Positions 26,027 through 35,411 of a DNA stretch of 64,000 nucleotides are shown here, in pieces. This DNA comes from Candidatus Hydrogenedentota bacterium. Lineage in GTDB: Bacteria > Hydrogenedentota > Hydrogenedentia > Hydrogenedentales > SLHB01. The stretch is taken from contig JADLHJ010000022.1 in the NCBI GenBank assembly GCA_020848835.1, forward strand, positions 124,001 to 188,000, in the 5' to 3' direction. Position 1 is the first letter of the stretch. The number at the start of each line of letters is the position of its first letter. Below the pieces are notes generated by a model. It searched no databases, was not told the DNA's origin, and saw only the letters and a program-made list of their open reading frames with translations. Both the position numbers and the translations under genes were made by a program.

Positions 26027-27067
26027 GTGAAACGCGTAGCTCGAATACTGCTGCTGCTTCTGGTGCTGCTGGCGCTGGCATCCGGCGTTGGCGCCATCGC
26101 GAAGTACCGCGCCGACCAATCTTACTACGACGGTTATGACGCAGCACTGGCGCTCGACCCGATCGTGCGCGAGACGGCGCAGCGTGACGAGTACACGCGG
26201 ATTGACTTCACCTATCAGAGCACGCCGGATTCGCGCGTGCCTTCCTTGCTGGCCTTGCCGAAAGACACGACCAAGCCTTACCCCTGTATTATTTTCTTGC
26301 ACGGCATCGGTCAGAGCAAAAGTTTCCTGGACGAGATCGCTGGTTACTATACGAAAGCAGGATTTGCGATTACGTCGTTTGACCAGTACATGCGGGGCGA
26401 GCGGCGCATTGCGTCAAAGGACCCGGTGTCGCAGTTGTTGGGATTACGCAAACGCACTTCGTTGAACGTAATCGATACGCGCCGGCTCGTGGATTATTTG
26501 CAGACGCGCGACGATATTGCGAAGGACCGTATCTATCTCGTGGGCGCGAGCTTTGGCGCAATCACGGGCTGCACGGCAGTGGCATTCGAGCCGCGCATAC
26601 CTGCAGCGGTAATGACTTACGGCGGGGGCGATTTAGATCTGTTACTGGATAGCGAGGCTGCGCGTAAGGAACTGGGGCGCTTTCGCGCTCCGTTGACGTC
26701 GCTTGTAGCGTATATGACCTCTCCTTCCGATCCCGTGAAATACGTGGGCAAGATCGCGCCGCGCCCTGTGCTCTTTCAAAATGGCGAGCATGATCAGTTG
26801 ATTCCGTTTGCGGCGGCAAAGGCATTAGTCGAGGCGGCGGGTGAACCGAAAGAGTTTACGGTCTACGATTCCGACCATGTCGGGCTGGACGAGAACCAGA
26901 CCATTCAAGTGTTGAAAGACAGCATCTCCTGGCTGCAAAAACAGGACGAGCGAATCGTTTCCGCGGCTAATTCAGCTACGACGCCTGACGGGCCGCAGAC
27001 GGTGGTGGCGCCGGTGTCTTCTTCTTCGGCGACTTCTTCTCCGGCTCCGCTGGCCGCGGCATCCTAA
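26027..27067 (+). CDS. Membrane-anchored alpha/beta hydrolase
   Basis: The 346-residue protein has an N-terminal hydrophobic segment (ARILLLLLVLLALASGVGA), so it is exported or anchored. The hydrolase domain shows the oxyanion loop FLHGIGQSK, the nucleophile elbow GASFGA (Ser near residue 177), an acid Asp around NGEHDQLIPF and the catalytic His in DSDHVGLDE. It resembles dienelactone-hydrolase/acetyl-xylan-esterase relatives; the substrate is unknown. The start is GTG. The Ser/Ala/Pro-rich C-terminal tail overlaps the end of the convergent ppk2-like gene by 92 bases. Confidence 0.82.
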   Translation: MKRVARILLLLLVLLALASGVGAIAKYRADQSYYDGYDAALALDPIVRETAQRDEYTRIDFTYQSTPDSRVPSLLALPKDTTKPYPCIIFLHGIGQSKSFLDEIAGYYTKAGFAITSFDQYMRGERRIASKDPVSQLLGLRKRTSLNVIDTRRLVDYLQTRDDIAKDRIYLVGASFGAITGCTAVAFEPRIPAAVMTYGGGDLDLLLDSEAARKELGRFRAPLTSLVAYMTSPSDPVKYVGKIAPRPVLFQNGEHDQLIPFAAAKALVEAAGEPKEFTVYDSDHVGLDENQTIQVLKDSISWLQKQDERIVSAANSATTPDGPQTVVAPVSSSSATSSPAPLAAAS

Positions 27068-28541
27068 GCGGTTTTCCTTCGAGCGCAACGGATAAGCGTT
27101 GCGCGACGGTTTCCAACACTTTCAATCGCGCATACCGTTTGTCGTTTCCCTCTACAATGATCCACGGCGTCTGAGGTGTCGAGGTTTGTTCCAACATGTC
27201 TGACACGGGGCCCCAGTAGTCTTCCCACTTCTCGCGGTTGCGCCAGTCTTCGTCGGTGATCTTCCAGCGTTTATGCGGCGCTTCTTCGCGGATCTTGAAT
27301 CGATTTAGTTGTTCGTCTTTGGAGATATGCATCCAGAATTTGAGGAGGATGGCGCCGGACTCGATCAGTTGTGTTTCAAACTCGTTGATCTCATGGTAAG
27401 CCCGTTGCCATTCCTGAGTTGACGCAAATCCTTCGACTCGCTCCACGAGCACGCGGCCGTACCAACTGCGATCGAAGATTGCGAGGTGCCCGGCTTTTGG
27501 CTGTGCGCGCCAGAACCGCCATAAATAGTGGTGCGTCTTCTCTTCGCCTTGCGGCGCAGCAACAGGATTCACTTCGTAACCACGCGGATCGAGCAGCCGT
27601 GTGAGGCGGCGGATCGCGCCGCCCTTTCCACCGGCGTCCCAACCTTCAAACACAAGCACAGCAGCACGGCGTTTGAAATAGCACACGTGCTGCAAACGGC
27701 GCAGTTCACGTTGCAGCCTTGGCATCGACTCATCATACGCGTCGAGCGCAACCGTTTTGCTCAGATCGATACGGTCAAGCGGACTGGTTCGCCGCGGGGG
27801 AACGGCCGACGGTGCGGGCCTGGGCGTGACTTCGCGCGCGACAGCACGCTGCAAAGCGGTCAGCACCGTTTCCGCGACGCGGACCTTTGCGAAATTATCG
27901 TCCGTTGCGGAAATCACCGTCCACTGCGCGTACGCGGTGGACGTCTCGCGCAGCATGTCTTCAGTTGCGGCGTAATACTCCCGGTACATCTTGTGGCGGC
28001 GTATTTCCGGCTTGCCGATCTTCCACGCAAATGCATCGTCTTTTTCCAGATGCTTGAATCGCCTCGCCTGCTCTTTCTTGCTGATATGCAGGAAGAACTT
28101 CACGACAACGGCGCCATCGTCGTGCAGTTGACGTTCAAAGGTGCGAATGTGTTCGAAAGCGTTCTGCAATTCCTGCGCGCCGATCTTCTGTTCGACTCGG
28201 TCCTGCAGGACTTCGCGATACCAACTATGGTTGTAAATACTGATACCGCCGCGCGGAGGAATCGTGAGCCAGAACCTGCGCAGGTGGGGAAACATCCGTT
28301 CGACATCGGTCGCTTCTTTGATGTTGTAGACCTTGAAGCCGCGCGGATCGAGTGGCTCTAGCAGACGGTTCAGCACCATCCCCTTGCCGGCGGCGTCCCA
28401 CCCTTCAAATACGACAAGAATTGGACTGCCCGAAGGGCGAAGGTCGCGCTGCAATTGCGCCAACTGGAGGTCGATCTTTCCCAGAATCTCTTTGCACTCG
28501 CGCTTTGGAATTGCCGCATCAAGATCGATGGTATCCAACAT
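26976..28541 (-). CDS. Tandem-domain polyphosphate kinase 2 (PAP-type)
   Basis: The 521-residue protein has two PPK2 domains. The first (about 35-240) carries Walker A VFEGWDAAGKG and lid-like NHSWYREVL; the second (about 280-495) carries VFEGWDAGGKGGAIRRL and FDRSWYGRVLVERVEG. Two-domain PPK2 enzymes transfer phosphate from polyphosphate to AMP to make ADP, and usually the C-terminal domain is catalytic. Here both Walker motifs are intact, but the first domain reads NHSWY where the second has DRSWY. A Lys/Pro/Ala tail follows. ATG 28541 with GGGGGA upstream is preferred to TTG 28565. Confidence 0.9.
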   Translation of the reverse strand: MLDTIDLDAAIPKRECKEILGKIDLQLAQLQRDLRPSGSPILVVFEGWDAAGKGMVLNRLLEPLDPRGFKVYNIKEATDVERMFPHLRRFWLTIPPRGGISIYNHSWYREVLQDRVEQKIGAQELQNAFEHIRTFERQLHDDGAVVVKFFLHISKKEQARRFKHLEKDDAFAWKIGKPEIRRHKMYREYYAATEDMLRETSTAYAQWTVISATDDNFAKVRVAETVLTALQRAVAREVTPRPAPSAVPPRRTSPLDRIDLSKTVALDAYDESMPRLQRELRRLQHVCYFKRRAAVLVFEGWDAGGKGGAIRRLTRLLDPRGYEVNPVAAPQGEEKTHHYLWRFWRAQPKAGHLAIFDRSWYGRVLVERVEGFASTQEWQRAYHEINEFETQLIESGAILLKFWMHISKDEQLNRFKIREEAPHKRWKITDEDWRNREKWEDYWGPVSDMLEQTSTPQTPWIIVEGNDKRYARLKVLETVAQRLSVALEGKPLRMPRPAEPEKKSPKKKTPAPPPSAARQAS

Positions 28542-28682
28542 GACGATGTCCCCCAAATTCCCCAACCACTAAAGCCGAAACCATTATATCGAAATTGCGG
28601 CAGTGCGAGGCGGTTGGCGAAGGCAAGACCGCGCAAAAGCGGAACTGCAAACCGGCAGCCTTAGACTCCGATTGCGCTTCGC

Positions 28683-29306
28683 CTAGTTGGTTGAGCGTTC
28701 CTGTTGGGCCTTGTGGAACTGTTCCGGGTAGTGCTTCTCGAAACACTGCGGGCATAGCCCGTGGCTCAACTGCACGTCCGCGTGTTCTTCGAGGTAGTCT
28801 TCAATTCTGCGCCAGGACTCTTCGTCGTCGCGGATGCGGTGGCAAAACATGCAAATAGGCAGAATGCCTTGCAGAAACTTTATGTGCGCCATCGCTTCTT
28901 CAAGTTCGGTGACACGGTTGCGCAACTGTTGTTCGAGCTCGAGGACGCGCTCCCCCACGCGCACGCGCGCAATGAGCTCGCCTTCATCAAAGGGTTTTGT
29001 GATGTAGTCGTTCGCGCCGGCTTCGAGACCTTCCACTATCTCGTGTTTTTCGGATCGCGACGTGAGCAGTATGAGATACCTGGAGCCGTTCCCAGGCGCG
29101 CTGCGAACACGTTGGCACACTTCAACACCGGTCAACCCCGGCATCATCCAATCCATGATCGCCAACTTCGGCGCGTCCGCTTGCTGCAACTTGCGCCATG
29201 CCTCTTCCCCGTCAACCGCAGAGATGACATCGTGGCCAAGCCGTTTCAGGACTGCGATAAGCGCAATTCGTGTCGAGTTGTCATCTTCGGCAACGAGAAT
29301 TCGCAT
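28683..29306 (-). CDS. Response regulator with C-terminal zinc-finger-like output module
   Basis: The 207-residue protein has a receiver domain (residues 1-120) with the acidic pair AEDD, the phospho-acceptor Asp in LAIMDWMMPG, the Thr/Ser in LLTSRSEK and Lys in TKPFDEGEL. A coiled coil follows (LELEQQLRNRVTELEEAMAHIKFLQGIL). The C-terminus has CMFCHRIRDDEESWRRIEDYL and SHGLCPQCFEKHYPE, with paired CxxC motifs that look zinc-binding and are common at the ends of PAS/receiver proteins. No DNA-binding domain is seen. ATG 29306 begins the receiver; an upstream extension has no conservation. No kinase is adjacent. Confidence 0.88.
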   Translation of the reverse strand: MRILVAEDDNSTRIALIAVLKRLGHDVISAVDGEEAWRKLQQADAPKLAIMDWMMPGLTGVEVCQRVRSAPGNGSRYLILLTSRSEKHEIVEGLEAGANDYITKPFDEGELIARVRVGERVLELEQQLRNRVTELEEAMAHIKFLQGILPICMFCHRIRDDEESWRRIEDYLEEHADVQLSHGLCPQCFEKHYPEQFHKAQQERSTN

Positions 29307-29393
29307 TCGGTTTCCTTTATCGACTTCGTATCGGGGGAGACTATACCATGTTGTACACGGCAATGCGCGATTTGCGCTTGGGAGTTATGGGCG

Positions 29394-30065
29394 ATGGGTA
29401 GGTTCAACGCATATTTGCGCGTTTGTCTGTGCGCGACGATCATGTCTGGATATGTTGCGATGGCTGCTGAAACTGTCCTATTCGAGGAACCATTCAACGG
29501 GAAGCTCGCGGAGGGATGGCGTTGGGTGCGCGAGGATTCCACCGTGTGGCGGGTGCGGGCCAATGCGCTGGAAATTAAGGTCCAGCCCGGCAACATGTGG
29601 GGCGATAAGAACGACGCAAAGAATGTGCTCGTGCGCGACCTGCCGAAGATAAGCGGTGGCGCGTTGACAGCAGAGGTCACCGTCGAAAACAAGCCCACCA
29701 ATCAATATGAACAGGTCAACCTCGTCTGGTATTACGACGACAGCAACATGGTGAAAATAGGCCTCGAACTCGTGGACGGGGAAGTCTGCATGGTGATGGG
29801 CCGCGAGGAAGCCGACAAAACGCGGACCATTGCGAAGCCGCCCCTCGGTAATGATGTCTCCAAACTTCAGCTTCGCCTCACCGCACGCGGCAATATGCTC
29901 ACGGGTGAATACCGCATCGGCGGCAGTGGTGAGTGGAAAACCGCTGGTGAATGCGACTTACCTGTCAAAGGCGATGCGAAAATCTCCTTCCAAACCTACC
30001 AAGGTCCTGCGGACGCCGAACATTGGGCACGGCTGTCCGGGTTTCGCTTGATCGAGTCGAAGTAA
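29394..30065 (+). CDS. Secreted beta-sandwich (DUF1349/concanavalin-like) protein
   Basis: The 223-residue protein starts at ATG 29394 after GGGAG and has a signal peptide (LRVCLCATIMSGYVAMA). The rest looks like one carbohydrate-associated beta sandwich: FEEPFNGKLAEGWRWVREDS, NQYEQVNLVWYYDDSNMVKIGLEL and AEHWARLSGFRLIE, as in DUF1349 and GH43-associated domains. It probably binds or processes sugars outside the cytoplasm; no catalytic residues can be named. It is convergent with the aldolase gene, 15 bases apart. Confidence 0.72.
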   Translation: MGRFNAYLRVCLCATIMSGYVAMAAETVLFEEPFNGKLAEGWRWVREDSTVWRVRANALEIKVQPGNMWGDKNDAKNVLVRDLPKISGGALTAEVTVENKPTNQYEQVNLVWYYDDSNMVKIGLELVDGEVCMVMGREEADKTRTIAKPPLGNDVSKLQLRLTARGNMLTGEYRIGGSGEWKTAGECDLPVKGDAKISFQTYQGPADAEHWARLSGFRLIESK

Positions 30066-30080
30066 GCGGATTTGACCGCG

Positions 30081-31025
30081 TTAGTCCGCGTCCTCCGCGT
30101 CCGCGAACGTGTCGAAGAATTCGCTGAAGCTGCCCTTGCCGCCGTCCTTCATAAACGCCATGGCGGCACGGGGGTGTTTGTTGAGAATGCCGGTGATTGC
30201 GTATGGAATCTCGTAACCCCAACGGAGATCGGACTGCATTCCAATAAAGTACTTCTGGATGAGATCGAATACCGGTCGAACGTCAAACTTCGGGTTACGT
30301 AAAAAGCCCAGCAATAGTTCCATCGGACAATTCCCAGCGGCACGGCCCATGCCAAAGATGGTTGCGTCGAGATAATTGATGCCCTTGATAATGCCGTCGA
30401 TGGTGTTGGAAAAGCCGAGTTGCTGGTTGTTGTGCATATGAATGCCGACTTCCTTGCCCTTGAGCCGGGACAGGTATTTGTCGGCGAGGTAATGGACTTG
30501 TTCGGAGTACAAATAGCCGAAACTGTCAACAAGGTAAACGACCTCGAAATTGGTCTGGGCAAGTTGATCTAGTGCCTCGTCGAGTTCCGGTTCAAGGCAG
30601 TGCGACACGGCCATGATATTGACCGACACCTCGTAGCCGAGCGCCTTGATGTGATTGCCGAGATGGATCGCCTTGTCGATCTCTTTCACGTAGGTCGCGA
30701 CTCGGTACATCTTCACGATAGAATCGGCCGCGGGGATGATCGCATCGTAATCGGTGCGACCTACGTCGCACATTACCGAGACCTTGGACGCGCAATCGTA
30801 GGCGACCTCGCGAAGCGCCTCCTCATCGCAAAAGCGCCACGGGCCCGAATCTTCAACATTATACTGCTTCTTGTCGGCCTTGTAGCCCAGCTCGATGTAA
30901 TCAACGCCCGCCTTTGCAAGACCATCGAAAACGTCCCGAACCATCTCCTTGCTAAAGCGCCATTCGTTCATTAAGCCGCCGTCGCGAATTGTGCAATCGA
31001 GTACTTTGATTTGAGGCCGGTACAT
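30081..31025 (-). CDS. HMGL-like DRE-TIM aldolase-family protein
   Basis: The 314-residue TIM-barrel protein has the metal-binding start LDCTIRDGGLMNEWRFS, matching the D-x-T/I-R-D-G signature of 4-hydroxy-2-oxovalerate aldolases and homocitrate synthases, plus IELGYKADK and the second metal-ligand motif GIHMHNNQQLGF. The DmpG-type C-terminal communication domain is absent, so it is not a normal DmpG. It likely performs aldol or retro-aldol chemistry on a 2-oxo acid. No acylating aldehyde dehydrogenase (DmpF) is adjacent. Confidence 0.85.
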   Translation of the reverse strand: MYRPQIKVLDCTIRDGGLMNEWRFSKEMVRDVFDGLAKAGVDYIELGYKADKKQYNVEDSGPWRFCDEEALREVAYDCASKVSVMCDVGRTDYDAIIPAADSIVKMYRVATYVKEIDKAIHLGNHIKALGYEVSVNIMAVSHCLEPELDEALDQLAQTNFEVVYLVDSFGYLYSEQVHYLADKYLSRLKGKEVGIHMHNNQQLGFSNTIDGIIKGINYLDATIFGMGRAAGNCPMELLLGFLRNPKFDVRPVFDLIQKYFIGMQSDLRWGYEIPYAITGILNKHPRAAMAFMKDGGKGSFSEFFDTFADAEDAD

Positions 31026-31194
31026 ACGCGGAATTCTCCCCCTGTCGATCTACCCCCAAAATCACAGCCTACCGAATGATCCACCGCGGGATCAATGCTC
31101 TGTTCACGACACGGCAGTCCGCGGCTCGCCCTGCGTTGCCTGCGCCAGATGCGCGCAAGACCGACATCGAAAGTCTTAAAGTACCACTTTAAAT

Positions 31195-31228
31195 AAATCG
31201 GCCCCGGACTTGCGCCCGGGGCCGATTT
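31195..31228 (-). terminator. Intrinsic terminator after groEL
   Basis: A 13-bp stem (AAATCGGCCCCGG and its complement) with an 8-base loop lies 25 bases past the groEL stop and is followed on the minus strand by ATTTATTT. The remaining 31026-31194 gap shows no gene. Confidence 0.8.
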
Positions 31229-31252
31229 GATTCAATCGATTGCGGAAACGGC

Positions 31253-32914
<1,662 letters not shown>

Positions 32915-32946
32915 TCAACTGCGTGCTTCGCAGTTGGTTTCCTTAG

Positions 32947-33234
32947 TTATGCAATCACCGCAAGCACGTCGTCTTCGCGCATGATGATGTGCTCTTCGCC
33001 GTCGATCTTCACTTCCGTGCCCGCGTACTTGCCCATGAGGATACGGTCGCCCTTCTTCACTTCCAGGGCCACGCGGTTGCCTTTGTCATCCAAACGGCCA
33101 GGGCCGACTTCGATGACTTTGCCTTCCTGGGGCTTTTCCTTCGCTGTGTCCGGGATGATGATGCCGCCACGGACGGTTTCGCTGGGCTCCTCGCGCTTGA
33201 CGAGGATGCGGTCTGCTAATGGACGCACTTTCAT
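32947..33234 (-). CDS. groES: Co-chaperonin GroES
   Basis: The 95-residue protein has the GroES pattern [19 protein letters not shown], the mobile loop [20 protein letters not shown] and the roof/base segments [14 protein letters not shown] and [18 protein letters not shown] lies 10 bases before the start. It caps the GroEL ring and heads the groES-groEL operon. A CIRCE element is not found upstream. Confidence 0.98.
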   Translation of the reverse strand: MKVRPLADRILVKREEPSETVRGGIIIPDTAKEKPQEGKVIEVGPGRLDDKGNRVALEVKKGDRILMGKYAGTEVKIDGEEHIIMREDDVLAVIA

Positions 33235-33324
33235 TGAGAACAGTCCTCCTAGAGTTTCCGGGCTTTCTGACCCGAATGGTTTTGCATTGACTCCGTACCG
33301 CTGGTGCCAAATTGACAGGCTGCG

Positions 33325-33342
33325 AAGTGCAATTCTGCACTT
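33325..33342. promoter_or_regulatory. Inverted repeat upstream of groES
   Basis: AAGTGCA and TGCACTT flank ATTC about 90 bases before the groES start. It may be an operator in the heat-shock promoter region; it is not CIRCE (TTAGCACTC-N9-GAGTGCTAA). A clear -35/-10 pair could not be identified. Confidence 0.35.
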
Positions 33343-33523
33343 TATTCACCCGATCAGCACCTTGGATTGACCTACTATAGCAACGCCTGTGCCCGGATGC
33401 AAATAGACGACATAACAATATGCATTACAATAATTTAAGTGTTTGCTTGAACATTTAGTGATTTACATCAATTTGCCCAATTGGCACGCCATTCGTAGGG
33501 TTGCTTGCTCAAAAGTAATGAAA

Positions 33524-33564
33524 ATTATTGCCAAAATGGCATCATATTATCAAATGGCAATAAT
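33524..33564. repeat. AT-rich 10-bp inverted repeat in the groES-padR gap
   Basis: ATTATTGCCA (33524-33533) and TGGCAATAAT (33555-33564) form a perfect inverted repeat with a 21-base loop that repeats ATGGCA. The surrounding 33400-33600 is clearly more AT-rich than the genes and holds no convincing ORF. The gap 33235-34075 as a whole carries the groES upstream region, this island, short repeats and the padR promoter. Confidence 0.5.
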
Positions 33565-33719
33565 GAGTGCTAAATAAATGGATCGATCACTGAGATGCAA
33601 CGTACTGGGCTAAGCTATAGGACGAAAAGCAGATGGGACAAGAAACAACTTTACGCACCTACAACAAAGTGAAAGGCCACCTCCACCGGAGCCTCAGATG
33701 ATCCCCACCCAAAGTCACA

Positions 33720-33733
33720 CCTTGAATCGTCAA
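33720..33733 (+). repeat. Direct repeat copy 1 (CCTTGAATCGTCAA)
   Basis: This 14-base word recurs at 33829-33842. Each copy is followed by A-rich sequence and then TACACCCC or TGCACCCC, so the repeated unit is a degenerate module of about 35 bases. A GC hairpin (ACACCCCC 33745-33752 / GGGGGTGT 33763-33770) lies between the copies. Confidence 0.55.
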
Positions 33734-33828
33734 GAAGTAAAACTACACCCCCTACCCCTGTGGGGGGTGTTACAGGGCGGCTACACGGAAAAATAAGGAC
33801 TTACACAAATTATGGATGCGCTACACCC

Positions 33829-33842
33829 CCTTGAATCGTCAA
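33829..33842 (+). repeat. Direct repeat copy 2 (CCTTGAATCGTCAA)
   Basis: Identical to 33720-33733 at a 109-base distance. Copy 2 is preceded by CTACACCCC and followed by a nine-base A-run and TGCACCCCCC. No coding function is visible here. Confidence 0.55.
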
Positions 33843-34021
33843 AAAAAAATTCTGCACCCCCCTGTCCTCGAACAAGGAGTTCACCGGAAATCCCATAAAC
33901 TTTGCCACCGCACCCAACACCCCAAGCTTCAAAATGACGTCGATAAGCCGCGCGAAGCGACCGCCCCGGCGGAGACTGCGCCGCGATAGCAGCGCTTTAC
34001 CCAAGCCCTTTTCAAGAAACA

Positions 34022-34050
34022 TTGACATACTTAGAAGTTCTATGTATTAT
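34022..34050 (+). promoter_or_regulatory. Near-consensus sigma-70 promoter with PadR-type dyad
   Basis: TTGACA (34022-34027), exactly 17 bases, and TATTAT (34045-34050) make the best promoter match in the window. An ACATA-N11-TATGT dyad (34025-34045) overlaps both elements, as expected for an operator at which PadR represses its own operon. The predicted start near 34057 places the padR-family ATG (34076) about 20 bases downstream. Confidence 0.75.
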
Positions 34051-34075
34051 GAAGTTACCAACGGAGCGCCAAAAG

Positions 34076-34411
34076 ATGAACCCGTCCAAAGAACTCATGG
34101 GGGCCTCCACCTCGCTGCTCGTCCTCTCGGTGCTGGCGCGAGAAGCCAACTACGGCTACGAGATCATCCGGCGCATCAACGCCGAAGCCGACGGCCTATT
34201 CACCTGGCAAGAGGGCACCATCTACCCCATCCTTCACAAACTCGAACACGAGGGAAAAGTCCGCGCGCAATGGCAAGAGGCGGACACAGGCCGCCGCCGA
34301 AAATATTACTACATCACAGCGCAGGGGCGGACGGCGCTGGAAGCGGGCACGAAAGAGTGGACTTCAATTCACGGCATGTTGGTGAAATTGGGGGAAGCTG
34401 AAAATGGATAA
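34076..34411 (+). CDS. PadR-family transcriptional regulator
   Basis: The 111-residue protein is a PadR winged helix of minimal size: ELMGASTSLLVLSVLAREANYGYEIIRRI (helices 1-2), the wing motif WQEGTIYPILHKLEHEGKV and RKYYYITAQGRTAL. PadR proteins usually repress their own operon and a partner gene until a ligand or signal arrives. The ATG at 34076 with GGAG 9 bases upstream is chosen because the earlier in-frame starts lie inside the promoter. It overlaps the next gene by 8 bases, so the membrane protein is probably its partner. Confidence 0.92.
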   Translation: MNPSKELMGASTSLLVLSVLAREANYGYEIIRRINAEADGLFTWQEGTIYPILHKLEHEGKVRAQWQEADTGRRRKYYYITAQGRTALEAGTKEWTSIHGMLVKLGEAENG

Positions 34412-35378
34412 GCCGCTCTCGCAGGAAACGCAGTCCCAAATTCGCACGCTGTGTGAGTCGATCGCGCAACGCGATCAGCTTGGCGTAGATGCGCAAGAAG
34501 AACTTTGCGGGCATATTGAGGACAAGGTGATCGCGTTTCTCGATGGCAAAGAGGCATTGTCGGAAGCCGATGCGCTTCTGCTTGCAATTGAGCATTTCGG
34601 ACATCGGCCAACGCAATCTCCTTTCGATCGTGAACTGAGTATGCCGCGCAGCATTGCTGCACTCGCGGTATTTACACTTTTCTCCGGTGCGATTGCGAAG
34701 TCGACGTGCCTCATCGCCGGTTTGCCTTTTTCTTTATTGCTCAATCCAAAGGACCTCTGGATTGCTTCAATCGCAGCGTCGGCCTTCTATAACGTGACTA
34801 CCTGCGTTCTTGTATTCCTATTTTTACTTCACGGACGCAAGGACGGAAGATTGAATGTCTTGCAACGGTTGGAACTTGCCCGCACATGGCAAGTCATCGT
34901 TTTTGTTGTAGGCCTGGCCGTCTTCACATGGTCGCTGCTGCCGAGTCTGGTGTGGGAGTGGTACGACCGAAACACGGTGAGCGCCTTTGCTCTTAGTGCT
35001 CATGCTATTGGCTTGTACATAATCCGCGGAAGTACTGCGGTAACGATGTGCGTGTTTTGGATGGTTTGGTGTGGCTCCAATCAGAATTATGCACGCACGG
35101 CGATAGTGGCCATAGCGTGGGCGGTCATGCTAATTGTGCACGGTGTTTTCCTTAAGCTTATCGGCGCCACTGCCTTGGTTGTCGCGGGAAACGAATTGCG
35201 ACAGAACACTTCGTTGTTTGAATCAGCGTCGGGATTGCATATGTCTTTCTCTGGATTATCACCCGCGCATGTTCAGTTTATTCCTGTTATCACCGTCGTA
35301 GCAATCACCGCGTGTTTTTCTTACGTGCTCTATTCCGTTGTGCGTATTCTTCACCAGCGCATTCCAAGACTGGCATGA
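34404..35378 (+). CDS. Membrane protein with HAAS/permease-prefix-like N-terminal domain (1)
   Basis: This 324-residue protein has an N-terminal helical domain (residues 1-75: SIAQRDQLGVDAQEELCGHIEDKVIAFL and LSEADALLLAIEHFG). It resembles the HAAS or permease-prefix domains that partner PadR regulators. About six membrane helices follow. The function of the membrane part is unknown; by family logic it may sense a signal and control the PadR protein. GGGGGA precedes the ATG. It is a paralogue of the next gene, close in the N-terminal domain and weaker afterwards. Confidence 0.7.
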   Translation: MDKPLSQETQSQIRTLCESIAQRDQLGVDAQEELCGHIEDKVIAFLDGKEALSEADALLLAIEHFGHRPTQSPFDRELSMPRSIAALAVFTLFSGAIAKSTCLIAGLPFSLLLNPKDLWIASIAASAFYNVTTCVLVFLFLLHGRKDGRLNVLQRLELARTWQVIVFVVGLAVFTWSLLPSLVWEWYDRNTVSAFALSAHAIGLYIIRGSTAVTMCVFWMVWCGSNQNYARTAIVAIAWAVMLIVHGVFLKLIGATALVVAGNELRQNTSLFESASGLHMSFSGLSPAHVQFIPVITVVAITACFSYVLYSVVRILHQRIPRLA

Positions 35379-35411
35379 TTTAGAACACTGTCGACATAAG
35401 GAACCATGGCC

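Noticed and set aside
25913..26302. N-terminal extension of tgt by 130 residues
   Set aside because: The extension overlaps the divergent hydrolase gene and lacks Tgt similarity; the family start fits 25912.
28761..29393. Upstream extension of the secreted protein ORF
   Set aside because: It runs opposite the response-regulator gene; the signal peptide and ribosome-binding site place the true start at 29394.
33565..33573. Half of a CIRCE element (GAGTGCTAA) upstream of groES
   Set aside because: The matching TTAGCACTC half is not found 9 bases away, so this is a chance half-site rather than a CIRCE operator.
33810..34028. Minus-strand ORF of 72 residues in the groES-padR gap
   Set aside because: No ribosome-binding site, no recognisable domain, and it runs through the direct-repeat and promoter sequence; likely chance.
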